A stretch of 64,000 nt of DNA. It comes from CAXMQZ01 sp963719055 (GTDB lineage: Bacteria; Acidobacteriota; Thermoanaerobaculia; Multivoradales; JAHEKO01). The position numbers were made by a program, and so were the translations under genes. The number at the start of each line of letters is the position of its first letter. Within the stretch, counting starts at the first letter, position 1. This document shows, in pieces, positions 17,335 through 27,567 of this stretch. The stretch covers positions 108,267 to 172,266 of the forward strand of contig CAVRAU010000014.1 in assembly GCA_963719055.1 (NCBI GenBank). Reading direction: 5' to 3'. A model generated the notes under the pieces. The model searched no databases. It saw only the letters and a list, made by a program, of their open reading frames with translations, and was not told the origin of the DNA.

Positions 17335-17760
17335 ATGCTCGACGCCACCATCCTGCCGCACGTCAACGCCAGTCTGAATGGACTGGGTGCCGTACTCCTC
17401 GTTGTCGGCTATCTGTGTATCCGTCGGAAGAAGATCGCGGCGCATAGGGCGTGCATGATTGCCGCCTTCTGCCTCTCCATCCTGTTCCTGGTGAGCTACC
17501 TGATCTATCACTATCAGGTTGGGTCCGTGAAATTCCAGGGCAGCGGAGCCGTGCGGACCTTCTACCTGACAGTCTTGGCGACCCATTCCCTGCTGGCTGC
17601 CATCGTACCGTTTCTCGCCGTGATCACGCTTTGGAGGGCCCTGCGTGAGCGATTCGAAAAACACGTCAAGATCGCCCGCTGGACCCTCCCCATCTGGCTC
17701 TACGTCAGCATCACCGGCGTGGTTGTCTACTGGATGCTCTACCACCTGTACCCGGCCTAG
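17335..17760 (+). CDS. DUF420 membrane protein (CtaM-like oxidase assembly factor)
   Basis: 141 residues with four membrane helices. Family landmarks are LPHVNASLNG near the start, KKIAAHRACMIAAFCLS, YLIYHYQVGSVKFQGSG, VLATHSLLAA and WLYVSITGVVVYWMLYHL. DUF420 proteins are found with cytochrome oxidase genes and CtaM of Firmicutes is needed for oxidase activity. It ends the oxidase operon, and its stop touches the stop of the convergent HD-domain gene. Confidence 0.85.
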   Translation: MLDATILPHVNASLNGLGAVLLVVGYLCIRRKKIAAHRACMIAAFCLSILFLVSYLIYHYQVGSVKFQGSGAVRTFYLTVLATHSLLAAIVPFLAVITLWRALRERFEKHVKIARWTLPIWLYVSITGVVVYWMLYHLYPA

Positions 17761-18831
17761 AGATCGAGCGTGGGCTGATCCGGCTCGGGTTCCGTCTCTG
17801 CGGGTTCGGACTTCGGTTCTGTAGCCGGCTGTGGCTCTTCTGTCGCCGCAGAGTTCTCGCTCGCAACCTCGTCGGAGCCGAAATCGGCGAACAGGTAACG
17901 GCCAAATCCCTGGAAGAATTGCAGGGACTCGCCGAGCTCGCGGCCTCGTCGTAGCTGGGCCAGCTTGGAGTCGAGGTCATCGATGAAATGAAGGGTCAGG
18001 GCCTCGGGGGTCATGGGCTGGACCGGTGCACCATATTCCAGACGACCCTGATGGGAAAGCACGAGATGCTCCAGATGGATCTGTAGGTCGGTGGGGAAGT
18101 CTTCGAGGGTTGCACAACAATCGCGCACGAGGTCACGACCGATGACCACATGTCCTACCAGGCGTCCCAACGTGGTGTAGTCGTTGACGGGCATGGCACC
18201 GATTTCCTGGAGCTTGCCCAGGTCGTGGAAGAGAACGCCGATCAGGACTAGATCCCGGTCGAGCTCCGAGTAGTGATCGCAGATTCGCAGGGCCAATTCC
18301 GCCATGGAGACCGTGTGTTCCAGTAGGCCGCCCCGATAGGCGTGATGAATGGTTTTCGCTGCTGGATGCTCGCGGAGCTCTTCTCCATACGATTCGAGGG
18401 CCTTCTCGGCCAGTTGGCGCAGGATCGGTCGATCGATCTCCTCGGCGTAGATCTGTCGCAGCCGCTTGTCCAGCTCATCGATGTCGTAAGCGGGTCGAGG
18501 GAATCATCAGCGCCTCCTCGAAGCCCTGCTCCCGGTCCGCCTCGGTGACTCGCCGGCATTCCCTGACGTTGAGTTGCAGCTGGTCGCGAAAACGATGCAC
18601 CGTGCCCCGGTAGGCAACAAAGTCGTGGACATCGAACTTGGCCGCCAGGGCCGGACTGTCGGACCAGGCCTTGGAAGTGATCGAGCCACTGGCATCCGCA
18701 ATCTCCATGTCCAGATAGTCGCGACCGTTCTTGTCCTGTCTCAGCGCCTTCTTGGTCACCAGCCCAAAACCCGTGATCGAATCACCCTCGGCAAAACCGC
18801 GAATCGGTTCGTTGGTCAATTTCCGTGACAT
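17757..18831 (-). CDS. OB-fold plus HD-domain 3'-5' exoribonuclease YhaM-like protein (apparent frameshift near 18489)
   Basis: About 358 residues. The N-terminal OB-fold nucleic-acid-binding domain shows LVTKKALRQDKNGRDYLDMEI, ASGSITSKAWSD and VAYRGTVHRF. After one extra T near 18489 the next frame gives YDIDELDKRLRQIYAEEI, then an HD phosphohydrolase domain with GGLLEHTVS, LFHDLGKL, GRLVGHVVIG and HFIDDLDSK (the full set of metal ligands). This matches the YhaM/CvfC family, which trims RNA and DNA 3' ends. A Glu/Pro-rich acidic tail of about 40 residues follows the domain. The ATG at 18831 is chosen because the OB-fold starts right after it. Confidence 0.8.
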
Positions 18832-18951
18832 TGGGAAGCCCCCGTGGAGAAAAGGTCGATGCCCCCGCGTGAGCCGTATGACAAGGGGGCAAGCGCTATT
18901 GTATGGTGCCAGGGCTCTTGCCTGGCAGTGGCCTTGCAGAGAATCATCGAA

Positions 18952-21479
18952 ATGAGATCGAGAATCCTCTGGACCGGCGTCTGCATCCTTGCCGCAGTAG
19001 GCGTGCGCGCCGAGGTGGATACCCGTGCGGCCGTCCTCTGGCCAGAGCACCAGCGGGTCTTCATACAGGACGCTCCCAGCCTGCTTCTTGGGGACGAGGA
19101 GAAGAAAGCCTTCCTGGCAGCCAGCCCGGAGGAGAGGGACGGGTTGGTCGACGAGTTCTATGATCGGGATCCCCTCCCCGAGACCGAGGAGAACGAGTTG
19201 ACCGTGGGCATCGAGCGTCGCGTGGCCCTGGTCCGGCACGAAGAGTTCCTGAGCTATGTGGATCACCGGGCCCAGCTGCTCTTCCTCAATGGTCCGCCGG
19301 CCCACCGTGAGATTGTGGACTGTGCATCGATCTTCAACCCGCTGGAGATCTGGCACTACGGCCCTGAGGGGGCGAGATTCCCCTTGGTGCTGTACCAGCC
19401 GACCCCGGAAGCCTCCTATCGTCTGTGGTATCCGACCGATTCCAAGCGGGTGCTCTACAACTCGGAGATGGAGTACTTCATCGAGCAAGTCGAAGAGTTG
19501 GGGATGATAAAGAGAGGTCTCCGCTGGCTCAAGAAGGTCTGTGGAGACTTCAAGCTCGTCGACGAGGCGACCGGTATCGAGGGTCTGCGGGGGTTTCGCG
19601 AGAATCGGCCTACCGACAAGCAGATACGCGTCTTCCTCGCGCCACCGGTAAGCCTGGCTACCTGGGCGCGAGAGGCCGCAGCCATGCCACTACCGGCAGA
19701 TCTCAGACAGATCGAGTTGGATGAGTTGGAGATCCTCTTCCCGGATCGAATCAACCAGCGGATGATCGCTCGGTTCTTCATCTCCATACCTTCGGTGGCG
19801 GGTCTGGAGGTCGCCACTTCCGAGGATGAGCCGGGTCTTGCACTCGCCGTGGATGGCGTGGTCGTCCAGGAAGGAGAGATCTTCGAGCGCTTTCGGGTGC
19901 GATTCAAGCTGGAGCCGCCGGCGGAGGATCTTCCCGTGGCCTTGGTCCTTGAGCAGCCACTGCGCCCCGAACGTGAGTTCGTCGTTCATCTGGCTGTGGT
20001 CGACGAGGTCAGCGGGGCGATGGCCTTCGTCAGCCGCGGATTCGCGGTACCGCCGAGCCCCAGCCCATCGAAGAGCCACCGGTGCCCGAGGGCGCCATCG
20101 TGGCCATGGGGGAAACGCTGTCGCGCCAGGCGATCGCGGGTCGTGACAGCCTGCTGCTGATACCTCCGCCCGGCGAAGTGGTGCTGGGTCTGTGGCGAGC
20201 CGAAGTCCTGGTCACGGGCACCAGGATCGTCAAAGTGAAATTCGTGGTGGATGACGTGGTGCAGATGACCCGGAACAGCCGACCCTTCACCGCCGAGCTC
20301 AGGCTGGGTCAGTACCCTGTGGAGCAGTTCATTCGCGCCGAGGGCTACGACGAGACCGGGGAGCTCGTCGCCTCCGACGAGGTCATCATCAACCAGCCTC
20401 GCGGGGCCTTTCGCGTGCGGATTCTGGAGCCTGCCAGCGGTGCGGCGGTATCGGGTCGCATTCTGTCCACCGCTGAAGTGACCGTGCCGGAAGAGCGTCG
20501 CGTCGAGTCGGTGGAGTTCAAGGTCAACGACGCTGCCGTGGCCACCCTGGAGCGGCCGCCCTGGCAAGCCGAGATCGATGTGCCCGCGGGTGGCAGCATG
20601 GCCTACCTGTCGGTGACGGCGATTCTGGATGACGGTAGCCGGTCAGAGGAGGTGCGATTCCTCAACTCTCCGCAGTACCTGGAAGAGGTCAACGTCAAGC
20701 TGGTGGAGCTCTTCACCACGGTGACCGACAAGTCGGGTCGTCTGGTCAAAGGGCTCACGCAAGAGGAGTTCAAGGTCACCGAAGACAAGAGACCGCAGAC
20801 CATTTCGAAATTCGAGCTGGTGGAAAACCTGCCCTTGACTCTGGGCATCGTGGTGGACACGTCGTCCTCGATGGCTGATTCCCTTTCAGAGGCCAAGCAG
20901 GCGGCTCTCGGGTTTCTCCACAATATGATCACGCTCCGAGACAAGGTCTTTGCCATCTCCTTCTCCAACCAGCCCGAGCTACTGATTCCGGCTACCGACG
21001 ATGTGGAAGCGGTGGAGGATGCCCTCGAAAAACTGGTGTCGACCGGGTGGACGACGCTGCACGACGCCGTGGTGACCAGTCTCTACTACTTCCGCGGTGT
21101 GCGGGGAAGGCGAGCCATGGTGCTGCTGTCCGACGGCGACGATACGGCCAGTGCGATGGCGTTTCGCGATGCGCTCGAGTATGCCCGACGCAGTGGGGTG
21201 ACCATCTATACCATCGGTCTCAACGTCGGCAAGCTGCAGACCGGCGTACGCGGCAAGCTCAACGATCTTGCCAAGGAGACTGGAGGTCGAAGTTTCTTCA
21301 TCTCGCGCGCCGCGGAGTTGGCCACGGTCTACCGCGAGATCGAGGAAGAGTTGCGCAGCCAATACCTCGTCGCCTACAGCTCGGACCGACCGGAGCAGGA
21401 CGGCCAGTTCCGCCAGGTGGAGGTCGAAGTGAGGGGTGGCAAGTTGAAAACCAGAACCATCAGCGGCTACTACCCATGA
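18952..21479 (+). CDS. Exported GWxTD-like plus VWA-domain protein (apparent frameshift near 20055)
   Basis: About 842 residues. A signal peptide (MRSRILWTGVCILAAVGVRA) leads to a degenerate GWxTD-type domain (FLAASPEERDGLVDEFYDRDP, FLNGPPAHREI, EIWHYG). A proline-rich hinge then contains one missing base near 20055 (VPP joined to EPQPIEEPPVPEG). Two or three beta-sandwich repeats follow, and a VWA domain with the MIDAS motif DTSSSMADS at about residue 640, plus LLSDGDDTASAM. The end is typical of acidobacterial VWA proteins (YLVAYSSDRP). It probably acts as a secreted adhesion or scaffold protein. It overlaps the next gene start (ATGA). Confidence 0.8.
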
Positions 21480-22157
21480 TCTTCGGGAGAAGTCTGAGTT
21501 CGGGCATTCTGGCATGGCTGGCCGTGGCTGCTGCTGTCGACGTCCTCGATGCCGCGGAGACCCGACACTGACACCCATGTGCTGATCTCGGACCGGGTCA
21601 ATGGCGTTCATCGCGATTTCGAGACTGATCTGGCGCCTATCGAGATCGGCCCGGTGACGGTGGTTCTGACCAGTCCGACTCACTTTCTCGAAGTCTTCGA
21701 GCACGAGCTTAGTCTGGCCCCCGGAGAGGGTGGAGCCGAGATGGCAACCCTCAGGGCGCGCTACCAGGGGCAGGCCCACCTGGTGGCGGATCTCGAGGTC
21801 GCGGGTATGTCCAGCGAGATCGACGACAATATCGAGCTGCCGCTGCAAGAGACGGAAGTTACGGGTCTGGTCGAGATTGTCAGGGTGGAAGACGGATATC
21901 GAGTCACGGCCCTCGAGGCGCCGAGTCATGTGGAGATCCAGGTGGAGAGCGATCTGGCCAGGCGGTTGGGGCTCCTGTGCCGGGGCTTTGCGGTGCTCGC
22001 CATGGGGAACGTCGATTGCGAGGCGGTCGATCAAGCGATGTCGGTGGTCAAGGTGCCCCTGCCGGAACCGGGCGAAGAGTTCTTTGTCGCCAACGAGGAC
22101 CTCACCGAGCAGGAACGAGGGCAGATCGACAAGGTTCTGCGAGCGCGGCAGGACTAG
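21476..22157 (+). CDS. Exported protein of unknown function, partner of the GWxTD/VWA gene (apparent frameshift near 21562)
   Basis: The ATG overlaps the VWA gene stop and gives a signal peptide (ILAWLAVAAAVDVLDAAE). One extra base near 21562 then separates it from TDTHVLISDRVNGVHRDFE, which continues for about 200 residues of beta-strand-rich sequence with no known motif. A VRVEDGYRVTALEAPSHVEI strand pair and LLCRGFAVLAMGNVDCEAVDQAM stand out. The overlap and shared export suggest that it works with the VWA protein. Its stop overlaps the stop of the convergent ATPase gene (CTAG). Confidence 0.65.
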
Positions 22158-25100
22158 GCGTCGAGGTCCGTGGTGAGACCGGCGCGTGACCCTTCTTCCA
22201 GGATCTGCCGATACTCGGAGATCTGAAACAGGAACTGGTGCCGCAGCTCGGGGTCGAGGTGGGAGGCCTTGCGGAAGAGCTCGCGGTAGGCCCTCTTGAG
22301 ATGGGGCTGGGGATCGGCGGTGTCATCGCCCTGCTGGCTCTGCCATTGCCAACTCTGAAAGAGCTGAAAATGGAGCTGCTCTTCCAGGTCGGGTCGGGCC
22401 AGCAGCCCCACCGCCTCCTCCAGATCGGCGGTCAGCCGGCTCACCTCCGCTTTGTCCTCATCGATGAGCGCCAGCCGCAAGAGGTGGGCGATATCGAACG
22501 CCACAGACCGTTGATTGCCCTTCTCCCGGTGCATGTCCAAGGGCCGTTTCCAGGTGTCGCCGGGCACTCTTGCTCTGGCGGAGTCGAATCTGGATCTTCC
22601 CGAGGAGCTGCTCCGCATCGGCGAGAAGGGCCTTTCTGGAAAGTAGATTGAGATGAAAGAGAGCCTTGGTGGCCTCTTCCTGAGCCTTTTCGAGCTGACC
22701 CAGAAACAGATTGTTCTCCGCCACCGCCATGCGGGCGATGGCCTCGCCGGCGATGTCATCCTTGCCTTCGCGCAGATTCAACGCCTCCCGCAGTGAGCGC
22801 GCGGCGGCGGTGTAGTCGCCCAGGTGATTCAGGGTTCGGCCGAGACCGAGCAAAGGATAGGCTCGATCGATGTCGCCGCCATGCCGTTCCAAGAGGTCCA
22901 GAGCTTCGCGGTAGCAACGCAGGGCTTGGGGGTAATTTCCGAGGGCCAGATAGACGGCTCCTGTGGCGGTCAGGGAGCTCCCGGCAACCCGATTGAGCTT
23001 TTGCCGCTGGCGCCGCTCGAGAGCCTCCTTGTGGAGCTCCAAAGCTTCGTCGTAGTTCTCTTCGTGCAGGGCGATATTCCCCAGATAGTAGCGACAGGAG
23101 GCGGCCAATGCCTCGACGCCGCTCTGGTCGAGGCGTTCGGCCAGTTTCTTGAAGAGCTGTCTGGGCGTCGGTGTAGCGTTCCTGATCCAGATAGAGCCGT
23201 CCGAGTTGGATCAATAGAAGAGCCTGACGTCTGTCATCGGCACCCTTGGCCGCCTCCAGAGCCATCTGGATCGTCGCTTCAGCCTCTTTGTAGCGCCCGG
23301 CGTCCTGGTCCATCTCGGCTTTCAGGCCGGCCAGGGCCAGCAGCCGCCGCGGTTGATCCGCGGCCAACTCGACCCCGCGTTCCAGGTCCGAGGTGTACTC
23401 ATTGAGCTGCCCCAGCTTGCGGGCCAGCGGCAGCAGCTTCCACAACAGCTGCAGCTCGGTCTCACTATCGCCCTCGCGCTCGCGGTGACGAAAGAGCTCC
23501 TGAGTCAGAATCTCCAACAGGGCGGCCCGTGGGATCCGGGCCGCATAGGGATCGTTCAGGGCTTCGAGGAGGGGTTCCGTCCCCGCCGGAGTGCCGCGCA
23601 AGAGACGATAGGCCTCCCACAGGGCCTTGCCGCCGCTGCTGGCATCCGCCAGGGTCTTGCCGATGGCTGAGCGCAAGTCCTGAACCGAGTCGGGCTCGAG
23701 ACCAAAGGCGAAAACTGCGCCGAATACGGGACAAGTGAAGTTGACTCCCGGACCCCAGGGAGTGTCGGACTCGACGAGCAACCGAGTGGATTTGGCATGC
23801 CTATCCCAGTTCTTGGGTGCCGGATGTCCAATCTTCGTGGCGGTATCGCTGAGGATCTCCGCGGGCACCCCTGACTCCACCAGGGACAATAGGTGGACAG
23901 GGGTCTCCACGCCGACTCGGTAGGCCTCGGCCTGGAGATGTGCCAGTAGCCGTGGAGAGGGGCTGAAATCGGTTGTTTCCTGCCCGGCAAAGAAGAAGCC
24001 GCCATAGACCCGCCGCAGGGTCTGTTCACGGATCAAGGCGATCATCGCCTCTTCCAATGCGAAAGGGCACCCGTGAGTGGCTACGTGGAGGCGGTCCTGC
24101 ATGGATGTCGGCAGGGACAGACCGGCGAAGAGCTGCGGGCTGAACTGATTCATCTCCTGATCGGTAAAAGGCTCGACCCCGAGGGTCGGCAGTGATTCCA
24201 GGGCGTCCGGCAATGAGATTCCCGTGCGACCGATCAGGAGAAGCCTGAACGCGCGCCCCACTTCCTGCAGAGAGGCCATCTGGGAGAGGATCTGCAGATC
24301 TCCTGGACTACACTGCTCGAGATCGTCGACAACCAGGTAGAAGGTCCCGTCGATGCCGGCAGCCAACCCCGCGAGAAGACCCGACAGCTCTTCGATTCCG
24401 CCGTCTCGGCCGACGGCAGGTGGCCAGGAAACGAAGCCCGAGCCGGTATGCCGGGGAAGCAGAGGACTATGGGGATCGTGAGCTGTGGTGGCCGAGATCT
24501 GTTCGACGATTTGCTGGGCAAACGAACCCGTGCGTCGGTGCTTGGGCTCACCCCGCAGCCAGAGGCGAGGGATCTTGGCGTTGAGGAGAAGTTGGTGGGC
24601 GAAGTAGGTCTTGCCACAGCCCAGGGGGCCCTCGAGACGCCAGGCGGGCGAGGACAGCAGCTCGCGGCCGGTCTGGGTCAGATCGGATCGTGGGATGGTT
24701 CGAATTCGGCGGTTGAGAATCTCCGAGTTGCGCCAGGGAGTGATCTCCGGTCGACGACTACCCGTCCGGAAGAGCGGCGGTTGCGGATCGCTGCGATCCC
24801 TGTCGATGACGACTTCCTCGGATTGGCGCGGCAACTCGAGCATGCGTAGCACCCAGCCGGTCACATGGACGATTCCAGGCTCGAGAGCGGAGAACACGCT
24901 GGGGGCCTTTTCCACTAGCGGATCACTGCTTGCGTGAGGGGCTCCTTCTCCCAGGTCGGAGCTCGCCTGGCAGAACCAAGAGGCGAATGCGCTCGTCGGC
25001 TGTGGCGGCCAGATCGACGAGCCTCTGGGCCAGATGCAGGGCGGTGTCGAAGATCGCGGCGTCACCGCTTTCGGCGGTGATGGCGAGAGTCCCAGGGGCC

Positions 25101-25246
25101 ACGAGATGAAAACCCGGTTGACCTCGACTCAAGCGGTACACTTCCGCCCCGGCCAAACCCGGATTGTCCTCGGAGTCGTCGATCCAGAAACGCAAGAGCG
25201 CTGCTGGCAGCCGCAAGGATAGGGGTTTTGGGGCGGATTGGGTCAT
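22154..25246 (-). CDS. AAA-type ATPase with TPR repeats (three apparent single-base insertions)
   Basis: About 1030 residues when joined across extra bases near 24965, 23155 and 22550. The first 100 residues are a small alpha/beta region (TLAITAESGDAAIFDTALHLAQRLVD). A P-loop follows (LEGPLGCGKTYFA, about residue 205) with a Walker B stretch YLVVDDLEQ near 305 and a sensor-like RLLLIGRTG. The C-terminal half is TPR-rich: YKEAEATIQMALEAAKG, YDEALELHKEALERR, YPQALRCYREALDLLERHG, YTAAARSLREALNLREG. The layout is that of STAND-like signal ATPases, in which TPRs sense a ligand. No effector domain is seen. Function unknown. Confidence 0.72.
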
Positions 25247-25288
25247 CGAATGTAGGCCTTTGTCCGAGTCTATCCGGGCCGCCTTTGG

Positions 25289-25294
25289 TATAGT
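25289..25294 (+). promoter_or_regulatory. Possible -10 element before the 25415 gene
   Basis: TATAGT lies in the 168-base gap between the divergent ATPase gene and the gene at 25415. No good -35 box lies 16-18 bases upstream, so this is a weak call. Confidence 0.25.
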
Positions 25295-25302
25295 CGGGGT
25301 TC

Positions 25303-25317
25303 GTTCCCCACGGGAAC
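25303..25317 (+). promoter_or_regulatory. Small perfect hairpin in the leader of the 25415 gene
   Basis: GTTCCC and GGGAAC form a perfect six-pair stem around a three-base loop (CAC). It lies about 15 bases after the possible -10 element and about 100 bases before the start codon, so it could be an operator or a structured leader. No T run follows, so it is not a simple terminator. Confidence 0.3.
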
Positions 25318-25414
25318 CTCGACTCTACCTAAATCTAGCGGCCAAAGAACACCGATTCCTTTCCGTGGCGACCGAAACCTTGGCGCCACGGCTTGTGGCA
25401 GGAGGATATCCCCC

Positions 25415-25963
25415 ATGACGACCAGAGGACTGATCAACCGCCTCTTCTATTTTACGATCGAAGACGAGACCATGCTGGCGGAGGCTTTCACAGAGTTCGA
25501 CGATGCCGTGTTCGCCATTACCTACAAGGTCGTGGGCACGGACGATGTGTTCGTGACCACAGGTGAGACCCTGGAGGCCATGGAACGGTACGACGTTTCC
25601 TACAACCTTCTGGCTGAAGAGGATGCCAGTCGGGTGGCCATCTACTACACGCCGCTGTCGCGAGAGGAGCTCTCGGACTACGAAGATGCTCTGAAAGCGC
25701 TGGCCCTGGCCTACCGTGCGATCGGGATGGCGTGCGTGGGCGTCAACGGTGAGACGGATCTGGGATTCGAGCTGACCAAGAGCACCAAGAGCTACACGTA
25801 CTTCACGGCTCCCGCGGGCCATACCTTCGTTTGGCGCCTTTTCCACGACCGAACCGAGGCCGAGGAGTTTCTCAACAAGCTGACCCTGGGTGAGAAAGAG
25901 GCGTTGGCCTGGGCGAAGGCCATCCCCCTGGCTTCCTCAGAGGAGCTGGTCGGGTACCACTAG
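25415..25963 (+). CDS. Hypothetical protein of unknown function
   Basis: 182 residues, soluble, acidic, without signal peptide or membrane segment. An AGGAGG about ten bases upstream supports the ATG. Notable stretches are INRLFYFTIEDETMLAEAF, FDDAVFAITYKVVGTDDVFVTTGETLEAM and HTFVWRLFHDRTEAEEFLNKL. No family is recognised. The exonuclease VII gene follows two bases later, so the two may share a transcript. Confidence 0.75.
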   Translation: MTTRGLINRLFYFTIEDETMLAEAFTEFDDAVFAITYKVVGTDDVFVTTGETLEAMERYDVSYNLLAEEDASRVAIYYTPLSREELSDYEDALKALALAYRAIGMACVGVNGETDLGFELTKSTKSYTYFTAPAGHTFVWRLFHDRTEAEEFLNKLTLGEKEALAWAKAIPLASSEELVGYH

Positions 25964-25965
25964 AG

Positions 25966-27334
25966 TTGTCGCCACCGTTCCAGGAGGAGACCTACAGCGT
26001 CTCAACGCTGTGCGAGGAGGTCCGAGATCTCCTGCAGCAGGCCTACACGGAAGTCTGGGTCGTAGGCGAGGTCAACCGTGTCCGAGACCATCGCAGTGGA
26101 CATTTCTATTTCGAGTTGATCGAGAAGGGCGCCGACGACCAGATTACCGCCAAGCTGGAAGCGGTTGCCTGGCGCCACGACTACCGGCGGATCCGGCAGG
26201 TCCTGGACGACAGTGATCAGAAGATCACCGAGGGTCAGGAGATTCGATGCCGGGGCCGGCTGGACTTTTATCCGCCGTTTGGTCGTCTGCAGTTCGTGGT
26301 TCGAGAGGTCGACCCGGTTTTTTCTCTCGGCCTGATGGCGCGCCGTCGTCAAGAGACGCTGGCCGCATTGGCCAAGGCAGGTCTCCTGGACCGCAACCGC
26401 AGCCTGAGGCTGGCGGAGCTTCCTCTCAGGGTGGGCCTGGTCACTTCGCACGAGAGCGCCGCGTATCACGATTTTCTCAGCTCTCTGCGAGAGAGCGGAT
26501 ATGGCTTCGAGGTGTTGTTCGTCCACGCCGCCGTACAGGGCCGGGACGCAGAAAAGGAGATCGTGTCCGCCTTGAGCTGGTTGCACCAGGGACGGATCGA
26601 TTGTCTGGTTATGATTCGGGGAGGGGGCTCGCGCTCCGATCTTGCGGTGTTCGATAGCCGGCGGGTGGCCGAAGCCATCGCCGAGTTTCCCGCACCGGTG
26701 CTCACGGGTCTGGGTCACGAGATCGATCAGGCGATCGCCGATTTGACGGCGCATTCGGCGTTCAAGACCCCGACCAAGGTGGCGGAGTTTCTCGTGGAAA
26801 GGGTCGCGGACGCGGAGAGATCGGTCGAGGCTCTGGGGCGGTCTCTGAGCCATGTCAGTATGGAAACCCTGCGCCGAGGTCGCGAGATGCTGGGTCGCTC
26901 GGAGAGGGGATTGCTGATGGCCCGTCACCGCGTGGCGTCGAGTCGGTCCGACCTCGCCCATCTGGCGCAGCGATTCCCTCGGGCTGCCCATTTCTTTCTC
27001 GATTCACACCGCCGGCGGGTAGGCGCGGTGCCCGCAGCGCTTGTCGGCGGCATCCTACCGGCCCATCGAGCGCCGGCGGCAGCAGCCCGTGCGCCTGGTC
27101 GAGCGCATTACCGCCAAGTCCCAGCTACGGCTGCGCGAGTTAGCGGTCAAACTGACCGGCTGGGAGCGATTGTGTGTACAGTTGGCACCTGAGCGCACCC
27201 TCGAGCGGGGTTTTTCGATCACTCGAGACTCTCAGGGTCGGGCTATGACTGCCCCGGACGAGGTGGCGCCAGGAGAGCGGATTATCAGTCAGCTGGCGGG
27301 TGGTCGACTCGCCAGCCGCGTGGAGGAATCATGA
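25966..27334 (+). CDS. xseA: Exodeoxyribonuclease VII large subunit (apparent frameshift near 27035)
   Basis: About 456 residues. The N-terminal OB-fold reads VSTLCEEVRDLLQ, WVVGEVNRVRDHRSGHFYFEL and ITEGQEIRCRGRLDFYPPFGRLQFVV. The catalytic domain shows LRVGLVTSHESAAYHDFLSSL, CLVMIRGGGSRSDLAVFDSRRVAEAIAEFPAPVLTGLGHEID (written here as its GGGS..DL..F and GxGHExD motifs). One extra base near 27035 leads into LVERITAKSQLRLRELA and RTLERGFSITRD. With XseB it degrades single-stranded DNA to short oligonucleotides. Start is a TTG two bases after the previous stop. The stop overlaps xseB (ATGA). Confidence 0.92.
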
Positions 27335-27564
27335 CGGCCAAGAAGAAGGAACCTACCGAAGAGATCCGTTTTGGCGAGGCCATCGAAGAGTTGGAGAGTA
27401 TTCTCCATCGGGTCGAGGCGGAAGAGATCGACATCGACGATCTGGCTGAGGAACTCAAGAAGGCTGCGGAGCTGCTGGATGTCTGCCGCAGCAAGATCCG
27501 GAAAGCGGAGTTGGAGGTCACCCAGATCGTGCAGGCCCTCGATGAAGACGAGGCAGAGGAGTAG
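27331..27564 (+). CDS. xseB: Exodeoxyribonuclease VII small subunit
   Basis: 77 residues, the usual size. The family signature is FGEAIEELESILHRVEAEEIDIDDLAEELKKAAELLDVCRSKIRKAE, quoted here in part as FGEAIEELESIL and LLDVCRSKI. It forms the multi-copy helical arm bound to XseA. The ATG overlaps the xseA stop. Confidence 0.95.
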   Translation: MTAKKKEPTEEIRFGEAIEELESILHRVEAEEIDIDDLAEELKKAAELLDVCRSKIRKAELEVTQIVQALDEDEAEE

Positions 27565-27567
27565 CCC

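Noticed and set aside
21476..22157. Two separate short genes at the end of the GWxTD/VWA operon
   Set aside because: The signal peptide frame and the following frame join naturally with one extra base removed, so one gene is simpler.
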